Positions 8,599 through 18,500 are shown, numbered from the stretch's first letter. The stretch: 64,000 nucleotides of DNA from Rhodopseudomonas palustris (GCA_016215605.1 JACRJB010000052.1:1-64000), one strand, 5' to 3'. Translations and numbers: made by a program. The notes: generated from the sequence alone by a model not told the origin.

Positions 8599-9354
8599 TC
8601 AGGCCGCCGCTTCCTGATATTGCGCGTAGCCGTTGGCCTCGAGTTCGAGCGCCAGCTCCTTGCCGCCGCTTTTCACCACCTTGCCCTTCGACATCACGTG
8701 GACGTGGTCCGGCACGATGTAGTCGAGCAGCCGCTGATAATGGGTGATCACCACCATCGCCCGCTCCGGCGTGCGCAGCGCATTGACGCCCTCGGAGGCG
8801 ACCCGCAGCGCGTCGATGTCGAGGCCGGAATCCATTTCGTCGAGAATGCACAGGCTGGGCTGGAAAAGTGCCATCTGCAGCACTTCGTTGCGCTTCTTCT
8901 CGCCGCCGGAGAACCCGACATTGACGCCGCGCTTCAGCATCTCCTGCGGGATGCCGAGCGAGCCGGCGACTTCGCGCACCCGCTTGAGGAAGTCCGGCGT
9001 CGAGAATTCTTCCTCGCCGCGCGCCTTGCGCTGCGCGTTCAGCGCGGTGCGCAGGAACGTCATGGTGGCGACGCCGGGAATTTCGACCGGGTACTGGAAC
9101 GCCAGGAACACGCCCTTGGCGGCGCGCTCGTCCGGCGCCATCGCCAGCAGATCTTCGCCCTTGAACAGGATCTCGCCGCCGGTGACTTCGTAGCCCGGCT
9201 TGCCGGCGATGACGTGGCTCAGCGTCGACTTGCCGGAGCCGTTCGGCCCCATGATCGCGTGCACTTCGCCCTGATTCACGCTGAGCGTCAGCCCGTGCAG
9301 GATCTCGCGCTCGGCGACCCGGACCTGGAGATTCTTGACTTCGAGCAGTGCCAT
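8599..9354 (-). CDS. sufC: SufC, ABC-type ATPase of the Suf scaffold
   Basis: A 251-residue ABC ATPase. Walker A is GPNGSGKST (about residues 36-44), the signature is SGGEKKRNEV, and Walker B is LCILDEMDSGLD, followed by the switch histidine in VITHYQRLL. SufC drives conformational change in SufB-SufD during cluster assembly. It follows the inserted vapC gene with a 72-base gap, so sufB-to-sufC translation is separated by the toxin-antitoxin pair. Confidence 0.95.
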   Translation of the reverse strand: MALLEVKNLQVRVAEREILHGLTLSVNQGEVHAIMGPNGSGKSTLSHVIAGKPGYEVTGGEILFKGEDLLAMAPDERAAKGVFLAFQYPVEIPGVATMTFLRTALNAQRKARGEEEFSTPDFLKRVREVAGSLGIPQEMLKRGVNVGFSGGEKKRNEVLQMALFQPSLCILDEMDSGLDIDALRVASEGVNALRTPERAMVVITHYQRLLDYIVPDHVHVMSKGKVVKSGGKELALELEANGYAQYQEAAA

Positions 9355-9426
9355 CGTTGTCTTCCCTTCTCATCCGACGCCGTCTCACCGGCGCGACGGA
9401 CCAACCGATATTCGTTTGGCGATCGC

Positions 9427-9822
9427 TCACCTGATGACGCGGACCTCGATCGGCAGTTTGAGTTCCGCCCAAACCCTGTCCGCGGTGTAGACCGCGGCGT
9501 TCTTCAGGACACCGAGGGCCAGGCAGGCACGATCTCCAAGCGACAGTCCGAACGCCCTTGTCGCAGGACGAAGTTCAGCAGCCAGCCTTGCCTGTTCGGC
9601 GTCGAACGCAACTATCGACATCTCGATCCTCGCCAGCATCTCGTCGAGAGCGCCTCCCGACAGTCCCTTGTCCCAGAGCCGCGACCGCACCTCGGCAAGA
9701 TTGACGGCGGACAACAACACAAGCACGTCAACGTCTTGAAGCGCCTGATGGCCCGATTCTTTCAACAGGACCGCCAACACCGCTGAGGCATCATAGACAA
9801 CGAGGTTGCTACTCTGCTGCAT
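9427..9822 (-). CDS. VapC-like PIN-domain toxin
   Basis: A 131-residue PIN-domain protein, the usual length of VapC toxins, which are Mg-dependent RNases acting on tRNA or rRNA. The four acidic active-site residues are all visible: Asp11 in VYDASA, Glu44 in NLAEV, Asp97 in LGDRA, and Asp115 in YTADR. The ATG lies 14 bases inside the end of the antitoxin gene, as in typical vapBC pairs. The position between sufB and sufC is unusual. No decay of the active site is seen, so the toxin is probably functional. Confidence 0.9.
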   Translation of the reverse strand: MQQSSNLVVYDASAVLAVLLKESGHQALQDVDVLVLLSAVNLAEVRSRLWDKGLSGGALDEMLARIEMSIVAFDAEQARLAAELRPATRAFGLSLGDRACLALGVLKNAAVYTADRVWAELKLPIEVRVIR

Positions 9823-10132
9823 GATGATGCGGATTGCGCTCTCGTTCTTCTCTCAACGCTTCCAGCCGCCGCTCGACGATCAAACCGTCGACACCGGGAA
9901 GTGCCGCCCATACCGAGCTCGGATCCAACCCCTTGTCGATCATGCGCTGGATTTCCATCGCGACTCCGACATGCGAGACGAGTTGCACATTGCCGTCGAC
10001 GACGCGGACCATCATCCGGCTGCCGGGTTGCAAACGCGCGGCCGCCAGACAATCTTCCGGCAGGTTCACGCTACCGTCCTGACCGACATCGAGCCAGGTA
10101 TTCCAGCTTGAGTTGCCGTCAGGACCGCTCAT
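9809..10132 (-). CDS. VapB-like antitoxin (SpoVT/AbrB-type N-terminus)
   Basis: A 107-residue protein. The first 50 or so residues resemble an AbrB/MazE-type swapped-hairpin DNA-binding domain ([21 protein letters not shown]), and the Arg/Glu/His-rich C-terminus would bind the toxin. The ATG at 10132 overlaps the sufB TGA by four bases (10129-10132), so antitoxin translation is probably coupled to ribosomes finishing sufB. It also overlaps vapC by 14 bases. The family call rests on this domain and on the adjacent PIN toxin. Confidence 0.82.
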   Translation of the reverse strand: MSGPDGNSSWNTWLDVGQDGSVNLPEDCLAAARLQPGSRMMVRVVDGNVQLVSHVGVAMEIQRMIDKGLDPSSVWAALPGVDGLIVERRLEALREERERNPHHHAAE

Positions 10133-11625
10133 CCCACGCTCCCCTCGAGCGAGATCGAGATCAGCTTCTGCGCTTCCACCGCGAACTCCATCGGCAGTTG
10201 CTGCAGCACGTCCTTGACGAAGCCGTTGACGACGAGGCCGACGGCCTCCTCCTGCGACAGGCCGCGCTGGATGCAATAGAACAGCACGTCCTCGGAGATC
10301 TTCGACGTCGTGGCTTCGTGCTCGAACAGTGCCGAGGAATTCTTGGCCTCGATGTACGGCACGGTGTGCGCGCCGCACTGGTCGCCGATCAGCAGCGAGT
10401 CGCAGGCGGTGAAGTTGCGCGCGCCCTTGGCCTTGCGGTGGGCGGTGACGAGACCGCGATAGGTGTTCTGCGAACGGCCGGCCGCGATGCCCTTGGAGAT
10501 GATCCGGCTCGTGGTGTTGTTGCCGAGATGGATCATCTTGGTGCCGCTATCGACCTGCTGATAGCCGTTCGAGATCGCGATCGAGTAGAACTCGCCCCGC
10601 GAATTATCACCGCGCAAGATGCAGCTCGGATATTTCCAGGTGATCGCCGAACCGGTCTCGACCTGGGTCCAGGAGATCTTGGAATTGGCGCCGCGGCAGT
10701 CGCCACGCTTGGTGACGAAATTGTAGATGCCGCCCTTGCCTTCCGAATTGCCCGGATACCAGTTCTGCACCGTCGAATATTTGATCTCGGCGTCGTCGAG
10801 CGTCACCAGCTCGACCACCGCGGCGTGCAGCTGATTCTCGTCGCGCTGCGGCGCCGTGCATCCTTCGAGGTAGCTGACTTAGGAGCCCTTGTCGGCGATG
10901 ATCAGCGTCCGCTCGAACTGGCCGGTGTTACGCTCGTTGATGCGGAAATAGGTCGACAGCTCCATCGGACAGCGCACGCCCGGCGGCACGTAGACGAACG
11001 AACCGTCCGAGAACACCGCCGAATTCAGCGTCGCGTAGAAATTGTCCGAGGTCGGCACCACCGTGCCGAGATATTTCTTCACCAGCTCCGGATGCTGTTT
11101 GATCGCTTCGGAGATCGGCATGAAGATCACGCCGGCCTTCTTCAGCTCGGCCTGGAACGTGGTCGCCACCGACACCGAATCGAACACAGCGTCGACCGCG
11201 ATCTTGCGGGTCGGCGTGTCCGGTCCGCCCGGCGCCGGCTCGACGCCTTCGAGCAGCGCGACTTCGCGCAGCGGAATGCCGAGCTTCTCGTAGGTCTTGA
11301 GGATCTCGGGATCGATCTCGTCGAGCGAGCCGACGGTCTTCTTCGGCTTCGGCGCCGAATAGTAATAGAGATCCTGGAAATCGATCTTCGGATAATCCAC
11401 CCGCGCCCAGGTCGGCTCGGTCATGGTCAGCCAGCGACGATAGGCCTCGAGCCGCCACTGCAGCATCCAGTCCGGTTCGTTCTTCTTCGCTGAGATGAAG
11501 CGGACGATGTCTTCCGACAGCCCCTTGGGAGCCTTGTCGGATTCGATCAGCGTCTCGAATCCATATCGATATTGATCGACGTCGATCTGGCGAACCCGAT
11601 CGACGGTCTCTTGGACGGCAGCCAT
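10129..11625 (-). pseudogene. sufB: sufB interrupted by an in-frame TAA stop
   Basis: The gene spans 499 codons including the final stop and matches SufB, the cluster-building scaffold subunit, along its whole length in one frame. Codon 249 (10879-10881, minus strand) is TAA. The protein reads IIADKGS, stop, [16 protein letters not shown], where SufB proteins have Tyr at the stop (GSYVSYLEG). A one-base change from TAC or TAT explains it; there is no frameshift or deletion. Downstream the frame stays open for 249 codons and family residues are kept, so any mutation is recent, or this is a sequencing error or a read-through site. A GTG at 10818 could restart translation, but the resulting piece would lack the N-terminal half. 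Sequence identity as SufB is sure; functional state is not. Confidence 0.9.
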
Positions 11626-11707
11626 TTAAACCTCCGCTCGCGGTTTCAAGGACCGCGGTGGATCTGCTGGAACATGCTTACACGATCCGACGCGGGATGA
11701 AACCCTC

Positions 11708-12877
11708 TTAGAACCGTTCAAGCACTGTTTCATGATCCCTTTTAGTTAGGTTGCCGGCAAGCTTTCGCCAAGCCTGAAGGCAGCGGTCAATGTCGGATTC
11801 GCTACTCGACCAGCCGAGACTGATGCGTATCGCCGACTGAGCAAGTTCCGGACCAAACCCCATCGCCTCCAGAACGTGCGACGGCCGGACCTTGCCCGAC
11901 GAGCAGGCCGACCCCGACGACACCGCGATCCCGGCGAGGTCGAAGCCGATCACCGCGGTCTCGGCGCGCAGCCCCGGCACCGCGACCAGCGTGGTGTTCG
12001 GCAGCCGCGGCGCGGATTCGGCGACGATCACGCTGCCTTCGGTTTGCCTCAGGTTTGCCTCGAGCCGATTGCGCAGCTTTTCGACCCGCGCCATGTCGTC
12101 GGCCATCCCCGGAATCGCCGCGGCGACGGCCGCGCCGAAGCCCGCAATCCCGGCGACATTTTCGGTCCCGGCACGCCGCCCGAGCTCCTGCCCGCCGCCG
12201 CGCAGCAGCGGCTCCAGCCCGGCCAGCCGGACGCCGACCACCAGCGCACCGACGCCGGTCGGGCCGCCGATCTTGTGCGCAGACACGGACACAAGATCGG
12301 CGCCCAGATCCTTGAGCGTGAACGGGATTTTGCCGAGCGCCTGGATCGCGTCGACATGCAGCAGGCCGCCCGAGTCGTGGACGATTTCGGCAATCGCCGC
12401 AATCGGTTGCAGCGCGCCGGTCTCATTGTTGGCGAGCATCACCGAGACCAGCGCCGGCGGCCGGCCGGCCAGCAGGCTGCGCAGGTGATCCAGATCGACA
12501 ACGCCTTCACCCGAGACCTGAACCGTCTCGATCTGATCCTGAGCAAACCGCCCGCCGGCCAGCACCGAGGCATGTTCGATCGCCGAAATCACAAGCCGGT
12601 CAGCCGGTTGTGCGCCGATCCGGAGTCCCGGCGTGAGCGCCAGCGTGTTGGCTTCGGTCCCGCCTGACGTAAACACGACATTCCGCGGCTCGGCGCCGAC
12701 CGCCGCCGCGACCGCCGCCCGCGCTTGTTCGACCATCGCCCGCGCCGCCCGCCCCTCGGCGTGGATCGACGACGGGTTGCCACCCCGCTCCAGCGCGGCC
12801 GCCATCGCCGCCCGGGCCTCCGGCCGCAGCGGCGTGGTCGCATTCCAGTCGAGATAGACCCGGTCGAGACTCGGCAA
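11708..12877 (-). CDS. NifS/IscS-like cysteine desulfurase
   Basis: A 389-residue PLP enzyme of the NifS/IscS class, first gene of the suf operon. PLP lysine is in SVSAHKIGGPTG and the catalytic cysteine in SSGSACSSGKV, a short IscS-type loop different from the SufS at 5900-7144, so the operon encodes two distinct desulfurases. The open frame continues 43 codons upstream, but homologues begin near YLDWNATTPL. The TTG at 12877 is preferred because AGAGGG lies 8 bases before it. The gap to sufB is 82 bases. No rirA or iscR regulator gene precedes it here. Confidence 0.87.
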   Translation of the reverse strand: MPSLDRVYLDWNATTPLRPEARAAMAAALERGGNPSSIHAEGRAARAMVEQARAAVAAAVGAEPRNVVFTSGGTEANTLALTPGLRIGAQPADRLVISAIEHASVLAGGRFAQDQIETVQVSGEGVVDLDHLRSLLAGRPPALVSVMLANNETGALQPIAAIAEIVHDSGGLLHVDAIQALGKIPFTLKDLGADLVSVSAHKIGGPTGVGALVVGVRLAGLEPLLRGGGQELGRRAGTENVAGIAGFGAAVAAAIPGMADDMARVEKLRNRLEANLRQTEGSVIVAESAPRLPNTTLVAVPGLRAETAVIGFDLAGIAVSSGSACSSGKVRPSHVLEAMGFGPELAQSAIRISLGWSSSESDIDRCLQAWRKLAGNLTKRDHETVLERF

Positions 12878-13124
12878 AGCGGTTACCCTCTGAGAACTGT
12901 CTGATGCTGTTCCAGGATCGGAACCCGCCGCGGCGGGTTTCGATTCCGGAACGGCGCGCTGTTCAATATGCTTGCAATTGGCCCTGCGCTCCATGCTAGA
13001 ACGCAACCACCCCGTTCATCCCGCCGTTGCCTGATCTGCCGGACGGCGGCCAACGGCCGTTTTGGCAGGGCCCGCGCGCGCCCGGCGCGCCAGGCCATTA
13101 TCCCAAATCTACCAAGGATCGCTG

Positions 13125-13772
13125 ATGCCTGAAGTCATTTTCACCGGTCCCGCCGGCCGCCTCGAAGGCCGCTACCATCCCGCCAAGCAGAAGAACGCGC
13201 CGATCGCGATGGTGTTGCACCCGCATCCGCAGTTCCGCGGCAGCATGAACCACCCGATCGTCTATCAGGTGTATTACGCCTTCGTGGCGCGCGGATTCTC
13301 GGTGCTGCGCTTCAATTTCCGCGGCGTCGGCCGCAGCCAGGGCTCGTTCGACCACGGCACCGGCGAATTGTCGGATGCCGCCTCGGCGCTCGACTGGGCG
13401 CAGACCATCAATCCCGAAGCCCGCGCCTGCTGGGTCGCCGGCTTCTCGTTCGGCGCCTGGATCGGCATGCAGCTGTTGATGCGCCGGCCCGAGGTCGAGG
13501 GCTTCATCTCGATCGCCCCGGAGCCGAACCGCTACGACTTCTCGTTCCTGGCGCCCTGCCCGTCGTCCGGCCTGATCGTGCACGGCGAAAAGGACATCGT
13601 TGCGCCCGCCAAGGACGTCAACACCCTGGTCGAAAAGCTGAAGACCCAGAAGGGCATCGTCATCGACCAGCAGACCATCCCCGGCGCCAACCACTTCTTC
13701 GAGGACAAGATGGAGCCGCTGATGGAGACGGTGACGTCCTATCTCGACATGCGGCTCGCCAACGTCCGCTGA
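13125..13772 (+). CDS. Alpha/beta hydrolase family protein
   Basis: A 215-residue alpha/beta hydrolase. The nucleophile elbow is GFSFGAW (GxSxG); the motif LHPHPQFRGSMNH near the N-terminus and the C-terminal GANHFF histidine complete the expected triad, with Asp in HGEKDIV. The ATG at 13125 follows AAGGA. It is divergent from the suf operon with a shared 247-base upstream region. The substrate is unknown; relatives are annotated only as hydrolases. Confidence 0.85.
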   Translation: MPEVIFTGPAGRLEGRYHPAKQKNAPIAMVLHPHPQFRGSMNHPIVYQVYYAFVARGFSVLRFNFRGVGRSQGSFDHGTGELSDAASALDWAQTINPEARACWVAGFSFGAWIGMQLLMRRPEVEGFISIAPEPNRYDFSFLAPCPSSGLIVHGEKDIVAPAKDVNTLVEKLKTQKGIVIDQQTIPGANHFFEDKMEPLMETVTSYLDMRLANVR

Positions 13773-13780
13773 GTTTCTTC

Positions 13781-13897
13781 CGTCATTGCGAGGAGCACCC
13801 GGATCGGTGCTGCGCGCCGTCCGGGCACAGGCTCCGCGACGAAGCAATCCAGCTCCGTGCACTGCGCTCTGGATTGCTTCGCTGCGCTCGCAATGAC
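13781..13897. repeat. Palindromic intergenic repeat, family B copy 2
   Basis: CGTCATTGCGAG at the left end, CTCGCAATGACG at the right end, with inner GAAGCAATCCAG and CTGGATTGCTTC. It fills the gap between the convergent hydrolase and anmK genes and is inverted relative to the copy at 5400-5515. It may serve as a bidirectional terminator or stabilising hairpin. Confidence 0.8.
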
Positions 13898-13906
13898 GCC
13901 GGAGGC

Positions 13907-15010
13907 TTACGGCCGCGCCAATAGCCCGCCGGTCATCGGGAACGCGACCCCTGTGGTCGCGGGATAGCTGAGCGGCAGGCCTTTGAGGCCGCGCGCGGCG
14001 AGGAAGCCGAACGCCTGCGCTTCCATCGCATCGGCCGACCAGCCCAGCGCATCGGCGCTCTCGACCTGCGCCGGCGACAGCTGCTCCCGCAGCATCCGCA
14101 TCATTGTCAGATTGCGCGCGCCGCCCCCGGTCACCACCACGCTCGTCGGGGGCTTCGGCAGCAGCGGAACGATCCTGGCGATCGCACCCGCGGTGAACGC
14201 GGTCAGCGTCGCCGCGCCGTCGGCCGCCGACCAGTCGCGTAGCGCCAGCCCGGCGAAGTCGTTGCGATCCAGCGATTTCGGCGGCGGCTGCACGAAGAAC
14301 GGATGCTGCAGGGCGTCCGCCACCCAGGCCTGATCGGCATGGCCCTGCGCCGCCAGTCGCCCTTCACAGTCGTACGGCTTGCCGATGGTCCGAAACACGA
14401 AATCGTCGAGCAGCGCGTTGCCGGGGCCGGTGTCGCAGGCGATCAGCGTGTCGGCGCCGTCGATATAGGTGATGTTGGAGACGCCGCCGATATTGGCCAC
14501 CACGATCGGACCGTCGCGGCCGAGCGACTGCGCCAGCGCACGGTGATAGACCGGGACGAACGGCGCGCCCTGCCCGCCGGCGGCGACGTCGGCGGCGCGA
14601 AAATCATACACCACCGGAATCCCGATCGCCTTCGCCAGCGCCTGAGCGTCGCCGATCTGCACCGTCAGCTTGGCGGCCGGCCGGTGCAGCACGGTCTGGC
14701 CGTGGAAACCGGCGATGTCGATGGCGCCCGCCGCCATCCGGTTCTGCGCCATGAAGGCCGCCACCGCCTCGGCATGCGCGATCGTCACCGCGCGCTCGGC
14801 CTCGGCGAGAATGCCCGGCCGCGCGTCGCGCCGGTCGAGGGCGGTCGCCTCCGCCAGCGCCTGCCGCAGCAGGCCGCGCTCGGTCTCGGTATAGGGCCGG
14901 TAGCCGGACGGGCCGAGCGCCGCGACCCGGCGGCCGTCGGTCTTGATCAAGGCGACGTCGACCCCGTCGAGCGAGGTCCCGCTCATCAGTCCGATCGCGG
15001 TCATGATCAT
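13907..15010 (-). CDS. anmK: Anhydro-N-acetylmuramic acid kinase
   Basis: A 367-residue enzyme of cell-wall recycling. It hydrolyses and phosphorylates 1,6-anhydro-MurNAc to MurNAc-6-phosphate in the cytoplasm. The family signature GLMSGTSLDGVDVA is at the very start, and the phosphate-binding part is seen as VTGGGARN and CDTGPGNALLDD. ATGs at 15010 and 15004 are both possible; 15010 is taken because AGAAAG lies 10 bases upstream. It is divergent from tyrS. Confidence 0.94.
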   Translation of the reverse strand: MIMTAIGLMSGTSLDGVDVALIKTDGRRVAALGPSGYRPYTETERGLLRQALAEATALDRRDARPGILAEAERAVTIAHAEAVAAFMAQNRMAAGAIDIAGFHGQTVLHRPAAKLTVQIGDAQALAKAIGIPVVYDFRAADVAAGGQGAPFVPVYHRALAQSLGRDGPIVVANIGGVSNITYIDGADTLIACDTGPGNALLDDFVFRTIGKPYDCEGRLAAQGHADQAWVADALQHPFFVQPPPKSLDRNDFAGLALRDWSAADGAATLTAFTAGAIARIVPLLPKPPTSVVVTGGGARNLTMMRMLREQLSPAQVESADALGWSADAMEAQAFGFLAARGLKGLPLSYPATTGVAFPMTGGLLARP

Positions 15011-15163
15011 GGAAAGCCGACTTTCTGGTGCGGAACGTCCAACTTGTGTCAAACACCCGGTTCTTATAATGCCACACGGTAACGCGATCGAAAGCCCTCT
15101 CGGGCATGCCGCGCAGCCGATCCGCGCGATGCGTGAAATAACAGTGATCAGAGATCGATACAG

Positions 15164-16420
15164 ATGACCGCTTTTAAGTCAGATTTTATGAATGTGCTCC
15201 ACAGCCGGGGTTTCGTTCATCAGATGTCGGACCCGGACTCGCTCGATGCGCTCGCGGCGCGCGGCGAAGTGGTCGCCTATGTCGGCTACGACTGCACCGC
15301 GCCGTCGCTGCACGTCGGTCATCTGCTGTCGATCATGATGCTGCATTGGCTGCAGGCCACCGGCAACAAGCCGATCGCGCTGATGGGCGGCGGCACCACG
15401 CGGGTCGGCGATCCGTCCGGCCGCGACGAGACCCGCAAGATCCTGACCTACGAGCAGATCGACGCCAACAAGGAGTCGATCAAGGGCACCTTCGCCAAGT
15501 TCATTAAATTCGGCGACGGGCACAGCGACGCGCTGATGGCCGACAACGCCGAATGGCTGACCAAGCTCAACTACATCGAGATGCTGCGCGACATCGGCCG
15601 CCACTTCTCGATCAACCGCATGCTGACGATGGATTCGGTGCGGATGCGGCTCGAGCGCGAGCAGGAGCTGTCGTTCATCGAATTCAACTACATGATCCTG
15701 CAGTCCTACGACTTCGTCGAGCTGGCGCGGCGCTACAAGTGCAACCTGCAGATGGGCGGCTCCGACCAGTGGGGCAACATCGTCACCGGCGTCGATCTCG
15801 GCCGCCGCATGGGCACGCATCAGCTGCACGCACTGACATGTCCGCTGCTGACCACCTCGTCCGGCGCCAAGATGGGCAAGACCGCCGCCGGCGCGGTTTG
15901 GCTCAACGGCGACATGCTGTCGCCCTATGATTACTGGCAGTACTGGCGCAACACCGAGGACGCCGACGTCGGCCGCTTCCTCAAGCTGTTCACGCTGCTG
16001 CCGATGGACGAGATCGAGCGGCTGTCGAAGCTGCAGGGCGCCGAGATCAACGACGCCAAGAAGGTGCTCGCCACCGAGGCGACCGCGCTGATCCACGGCC
16101 GCGACGCCGCCGACAAGGCCGAACTCACCGCGCGCACCACCTTCGAACAGGGCGGCACCGCGCAGGACCTGCCGAGCGTCGACATCGCCCGCGCCGAGCT
16201 CGACGCCGGCATCGGCGTGCTGGCGGCGTTCGCCGAGAAGGCCGGCCTGGTCGCCTCCAATGGCGAGGCGCGGCGGCAGATCAAGGCCGGCGGCCTCCGG
16301 GTCAACGACGTTCCGGTCACCGACGAGAAGATGGCGCTGACCGCGGCCGACCTCTCCGCCGACGGCGTCATCAAGCTGTCGATGGGCAAAAAGAAGCACG
16401 TGCTGCTCAAGCCTGCATAG
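15164..16420 (+). CDS. tyrS: Tyrosyl-tRNA synthetase
   Basis: A 418-residue class I aminoacyl-tRNA synthetase that charges tRNA-Tyr. The HIGH-like motif is PSLHVGHL, the tyrosine/tRNA site shows GGSDQWGN, and the KMSKS loop is KMGKT. A C-terminal S4 RNA-binding domain follows ([17 protein letters not shown]). Full length and intact. It shares a 153-base divergent region with anmK, the usual arrangement in related Rhizobiales. Confidence 0.97.
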   Translation: MTAFKSDFMNVLHSRGFVHQMSDPDSLDALAARGEVVAYVGYDCTAPSLHVGHLLSIMMLHWLQATGNKPIALMGGGTTRVGDPSGRDETRKILTYEQIDANKESIKGTFAKFIKFGDGHSDALMADNAEWLTKLNYIEMLRDIGRHFSINRMLTMDSVRMRLEREQELSFIEFNYMILQSYDFVELARRYKCNLQMGGSDQWGNIVTGVDLGRRMGTHQLHALTCPLLTTSSGAKMGKTAAGAVWLNGDMLSPYDYWQYWRNTEDADVGRFLKLFTLLPMDEIERLSKLQGAEINDAKKVLATEATALIHGRDAADKAELTARTTFEQGGTAQDLPSVDIARAELDAGIGVLAAFAEKAGLVASNGEARRQIKAGGLRVNDVPVTDEKMALTAADLSADGVIKLSMGKKKHVLLKPA

Positions 16421-16465
16421 GCCCATTCGCCGCAAGCGCTGTTCTTTCCCGCGGAAACGCGCTCC

Positions 16466-17716
16466 ATGGAGCCAATGTTTTCCGGGAAGGATCGCCCCTT
16501 GGACCAGCGCGCACCGCAGCGGACCGGCCTCGCCGTGCTCGGCGTCTGCTTCGTGCTGTCGCTGCTGGGGCGTGGCCTCGGCGAAAGCTTCACCGTGTTC
16601 CTGCTGCCGATCTCGCAATCCTTCGGCTGGGACCGCGCCGAGGTGGTGTCGATCTATTCGCTGACGGCGCTGTGCAGCGGCCTCGCCTCACCCTTCGTCG
16701 GCCGGCTATTCGACCGCTCCGGTCCGCGCCTGGTCTACATGCTCGGCCTTCTGCTGCTCGGCGGCGCGTTCCTCGCCGCGGCGATCGCGCAACAGCTCTG
16801 GCAGCTGCAGATCGCGGTCGGCCTCTGCGTCGGGCTCGGCATCGCGCTGACCGGCAACGTGCCGAATTCGATCCTGCTCGGCCGCTGGTTCGGGCCGCGG
16901 CTGCCGACCGCGATGGCGATCGTGTATTCCGCGACCGGCGTCGGCGTCCTGCTGATGCTGCCGATCGCCCAGGTGCTGATCGAACGCTCCGGCTGGCGCG
17001 GCGCCTACGAGCTGTTCGGCGCCGCGATGCTGCTGATGCTGGTGCCGCTGCTGATGCTGCCGTGGCGCAGCTTTGCCGCCGGGTCTCCGGGCGTCACCCG
17101 GGCGGCGACCCTCGAGCCGCCGGACGACGGCTGGGTGCTGCGCGACGCCGTCCGTCACCACGCCTTCTGGGCGCTGTTCGCGACGTTCTTCTTCACCGCG
17201 ATCGGGATGTACGCGATCGCCGCGCAGGTCGTCGCCTATCTGGTCGACGCCGGGTTTCCGCCGCTGCAGGCGGCGACGGCGTGGGGCTTCTCCGGCGTGG
17301 TGCTGGTGGTCGGCATGCTCGGCGTCAGCTGGCTCGACGGCGTGATCGGGCGGCGGCCGTCGATCCTGTTCTCCTACGCCATCTCGATCGCCGGCATCGG
17401 CATGCTGTGGCTGCTGAAATGGTCGCCCAACTACGCCCTGCTCACCGGCTTCGTGCTGTGCTTCGGCAGCATGATCGGCTCGCGCGGCCCGCTGATCACC
17501 GCGACCGCGATGCGGGTGTTTCGCGGCAAGCAGGTCGGCCTGATCTACGGCACGATCGCGATCGGCAGCGGACTGGGATCGGCGTTCGGCTCGTGGTGCG
17601 GCGGCCTGATCCACGATCTCAGCGGCAGCTACGATCCGGTGCTCGGCTTCGCCCTGGTCAGCGTCGTGCTCGGCATGATCCCGTTCCTAATGGTGCCGGC
17701 GCTGCGCGAGCGGTAG
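16466..17716 (+). CDS. Major facilitator superfamily transporter
   Basis: A 416-residue MFS protein with about 12 hydrophobic segments and the loop 2-3 signature GRLFDRSGPR. The N-terminus resembles monocarboxylate/oxalate-type MFS carriers, but the substrate cannot be told. The ATG at 16466 has GGAAA about 8 bases upstream; a second ATG 9 bases on is also possible. It lies 45 bases after tyrS and may be read through from it. Confidence 0.88.
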   Translation: MEPMFSGKDRPLDQRAPQRTGLAVLGVCFVLSLLGRGLGESFTVFLLPISQSFGWDRAEVVSIYSLTALCSGLASPFVGRLFDRSGPRLVYMLGLLLLGGAFLAAAIAQQLWQLQIAVGLCVGLGIALTGNVPNSILLGRWFGPRLPTAMAIVYSATGVGVLLMLPIAQVLIERSGWRGAYELFGAAMLLMLVPLLMLPWRSFAAGSPGVTRAATLEPPDDGWVLRDAVRHHAFWALFATFFFTAIGMYAIAAQVVAYLVDAGFPPLQAATAWGFSGVVLVVGMLGVSWLDGVIGRRPSILFSYAISIAGIGMLWLLKWSPNYALLTGFVLCFGSMIGSRGPLITATAMRVFRGKQVGLIYGTIAIGSGLGSAFGSWCGGLIHDLSGSYDPVLGFALVSVVLGMIPFLMVPALRER

Positions 17717-17909
17717 GCGCTCAGCCGTTGCGATGCGCTTGCAACTAGCCGTGCGGCATCGGGTCGCTGCGCGGCCGCAATCAGCAAATTATGTACCGGA
17801 CATTGCGCTCGATCAGTTCGCGGCGGCGGCCGCCAGCGCATGATGGAACGGCCGAGTTGCTCGCGCCGCGAGATGTCGCGCGCCGACAGAATTCGTTTCC
17901 GGAGAGACC

Positions 17910-18473
17910 ATGACCACAACGACCCTCGACTCCACCGCCAAGCGCCCCACCGAGTACGGCGCCCTCGCCGTGCTGCTGCATTGGGCGATCTTCTTCGCCG
18001 TGATCGCGCTGTTCGTCCTGGTGAAATATGCCGGCAGCCTGGACAAGGCCGATCCGCTGCGCATGACGCTGATGGACTGGCACAAGGCGCTCGGCGTCGT
18101 CGTGCTCGGCGTCGCCACGCTGCGCATCCTGTGGATCAAGCTGCACGGCGCGCCGGATCTGATCCCGTCGCCGCGCATCACCGAAGTGATCGCGCGGATC
18201 AGCCACGGCCTGCTTTATCTGCTGCTGCTGGCGGTCCCCGCCTCGGGCCTCGCCATGGTGCTCGCCGCCGGCCGCGGCGTCACCCTGCTCGGCATCCCGC
18301 CGCTGTTCGAAGCCAACAAGGCGCTCGCCGGCACGCTGCACGAAGCCCACGAGACGATCTTCGTGGTGACGCTGGCCGTGGTCGCCATCCACATCATCGG
18401 CGCGCTCTGGCATCAGTACTTCCGCCACGACGCCACGCTCGGCCGCATGGTCCCCTGGCTGCGCGGCAAGTAA
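17910..18473 (+). CDS. Cytochrome b561 family membrane protein
   Basis: A 187-residue integral membrane protein with four hydrophobic segments. Histidines suited to b-heme ligation occur in LLHWAIF, DWHKALG, SHGLLY and HEAHETIF. Bacterial b561 proteins of this kind carry electrons in the inner membrane, often from quinol to periplasmic acceptors or oxygen. GGAGA stands 4-5 bases before the ATG. It is followed by repeat elements, not by a partner gene. Confidence 0.9.
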   Translation: MTTTTLDSTAKRPTEYGALAVLLHWAIFFAVIALFVLVKYAGSLDKADPLRMTLMDWHKALGVVVLGVATLRILWIKLHGAPDLIPSPRITEVIARISHGLLYLLLLAVPASGLAMVLAAGRGVTLLGIPPLFEANKALAGTLHEAHETIFVVTLAVVAIHIIGALWHQYFRHDATLGRMVPWLRGK

Positions 18474-18500
18474 TCGTTCGCGCCCACGACGTTGCAGGGC

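Noticed and set aside
10129-10818. The 3' half of sufB as a separate gene
   Set aside because: It is in the same frame as the 5' half and together they match one SufB, separated only by a TAA.
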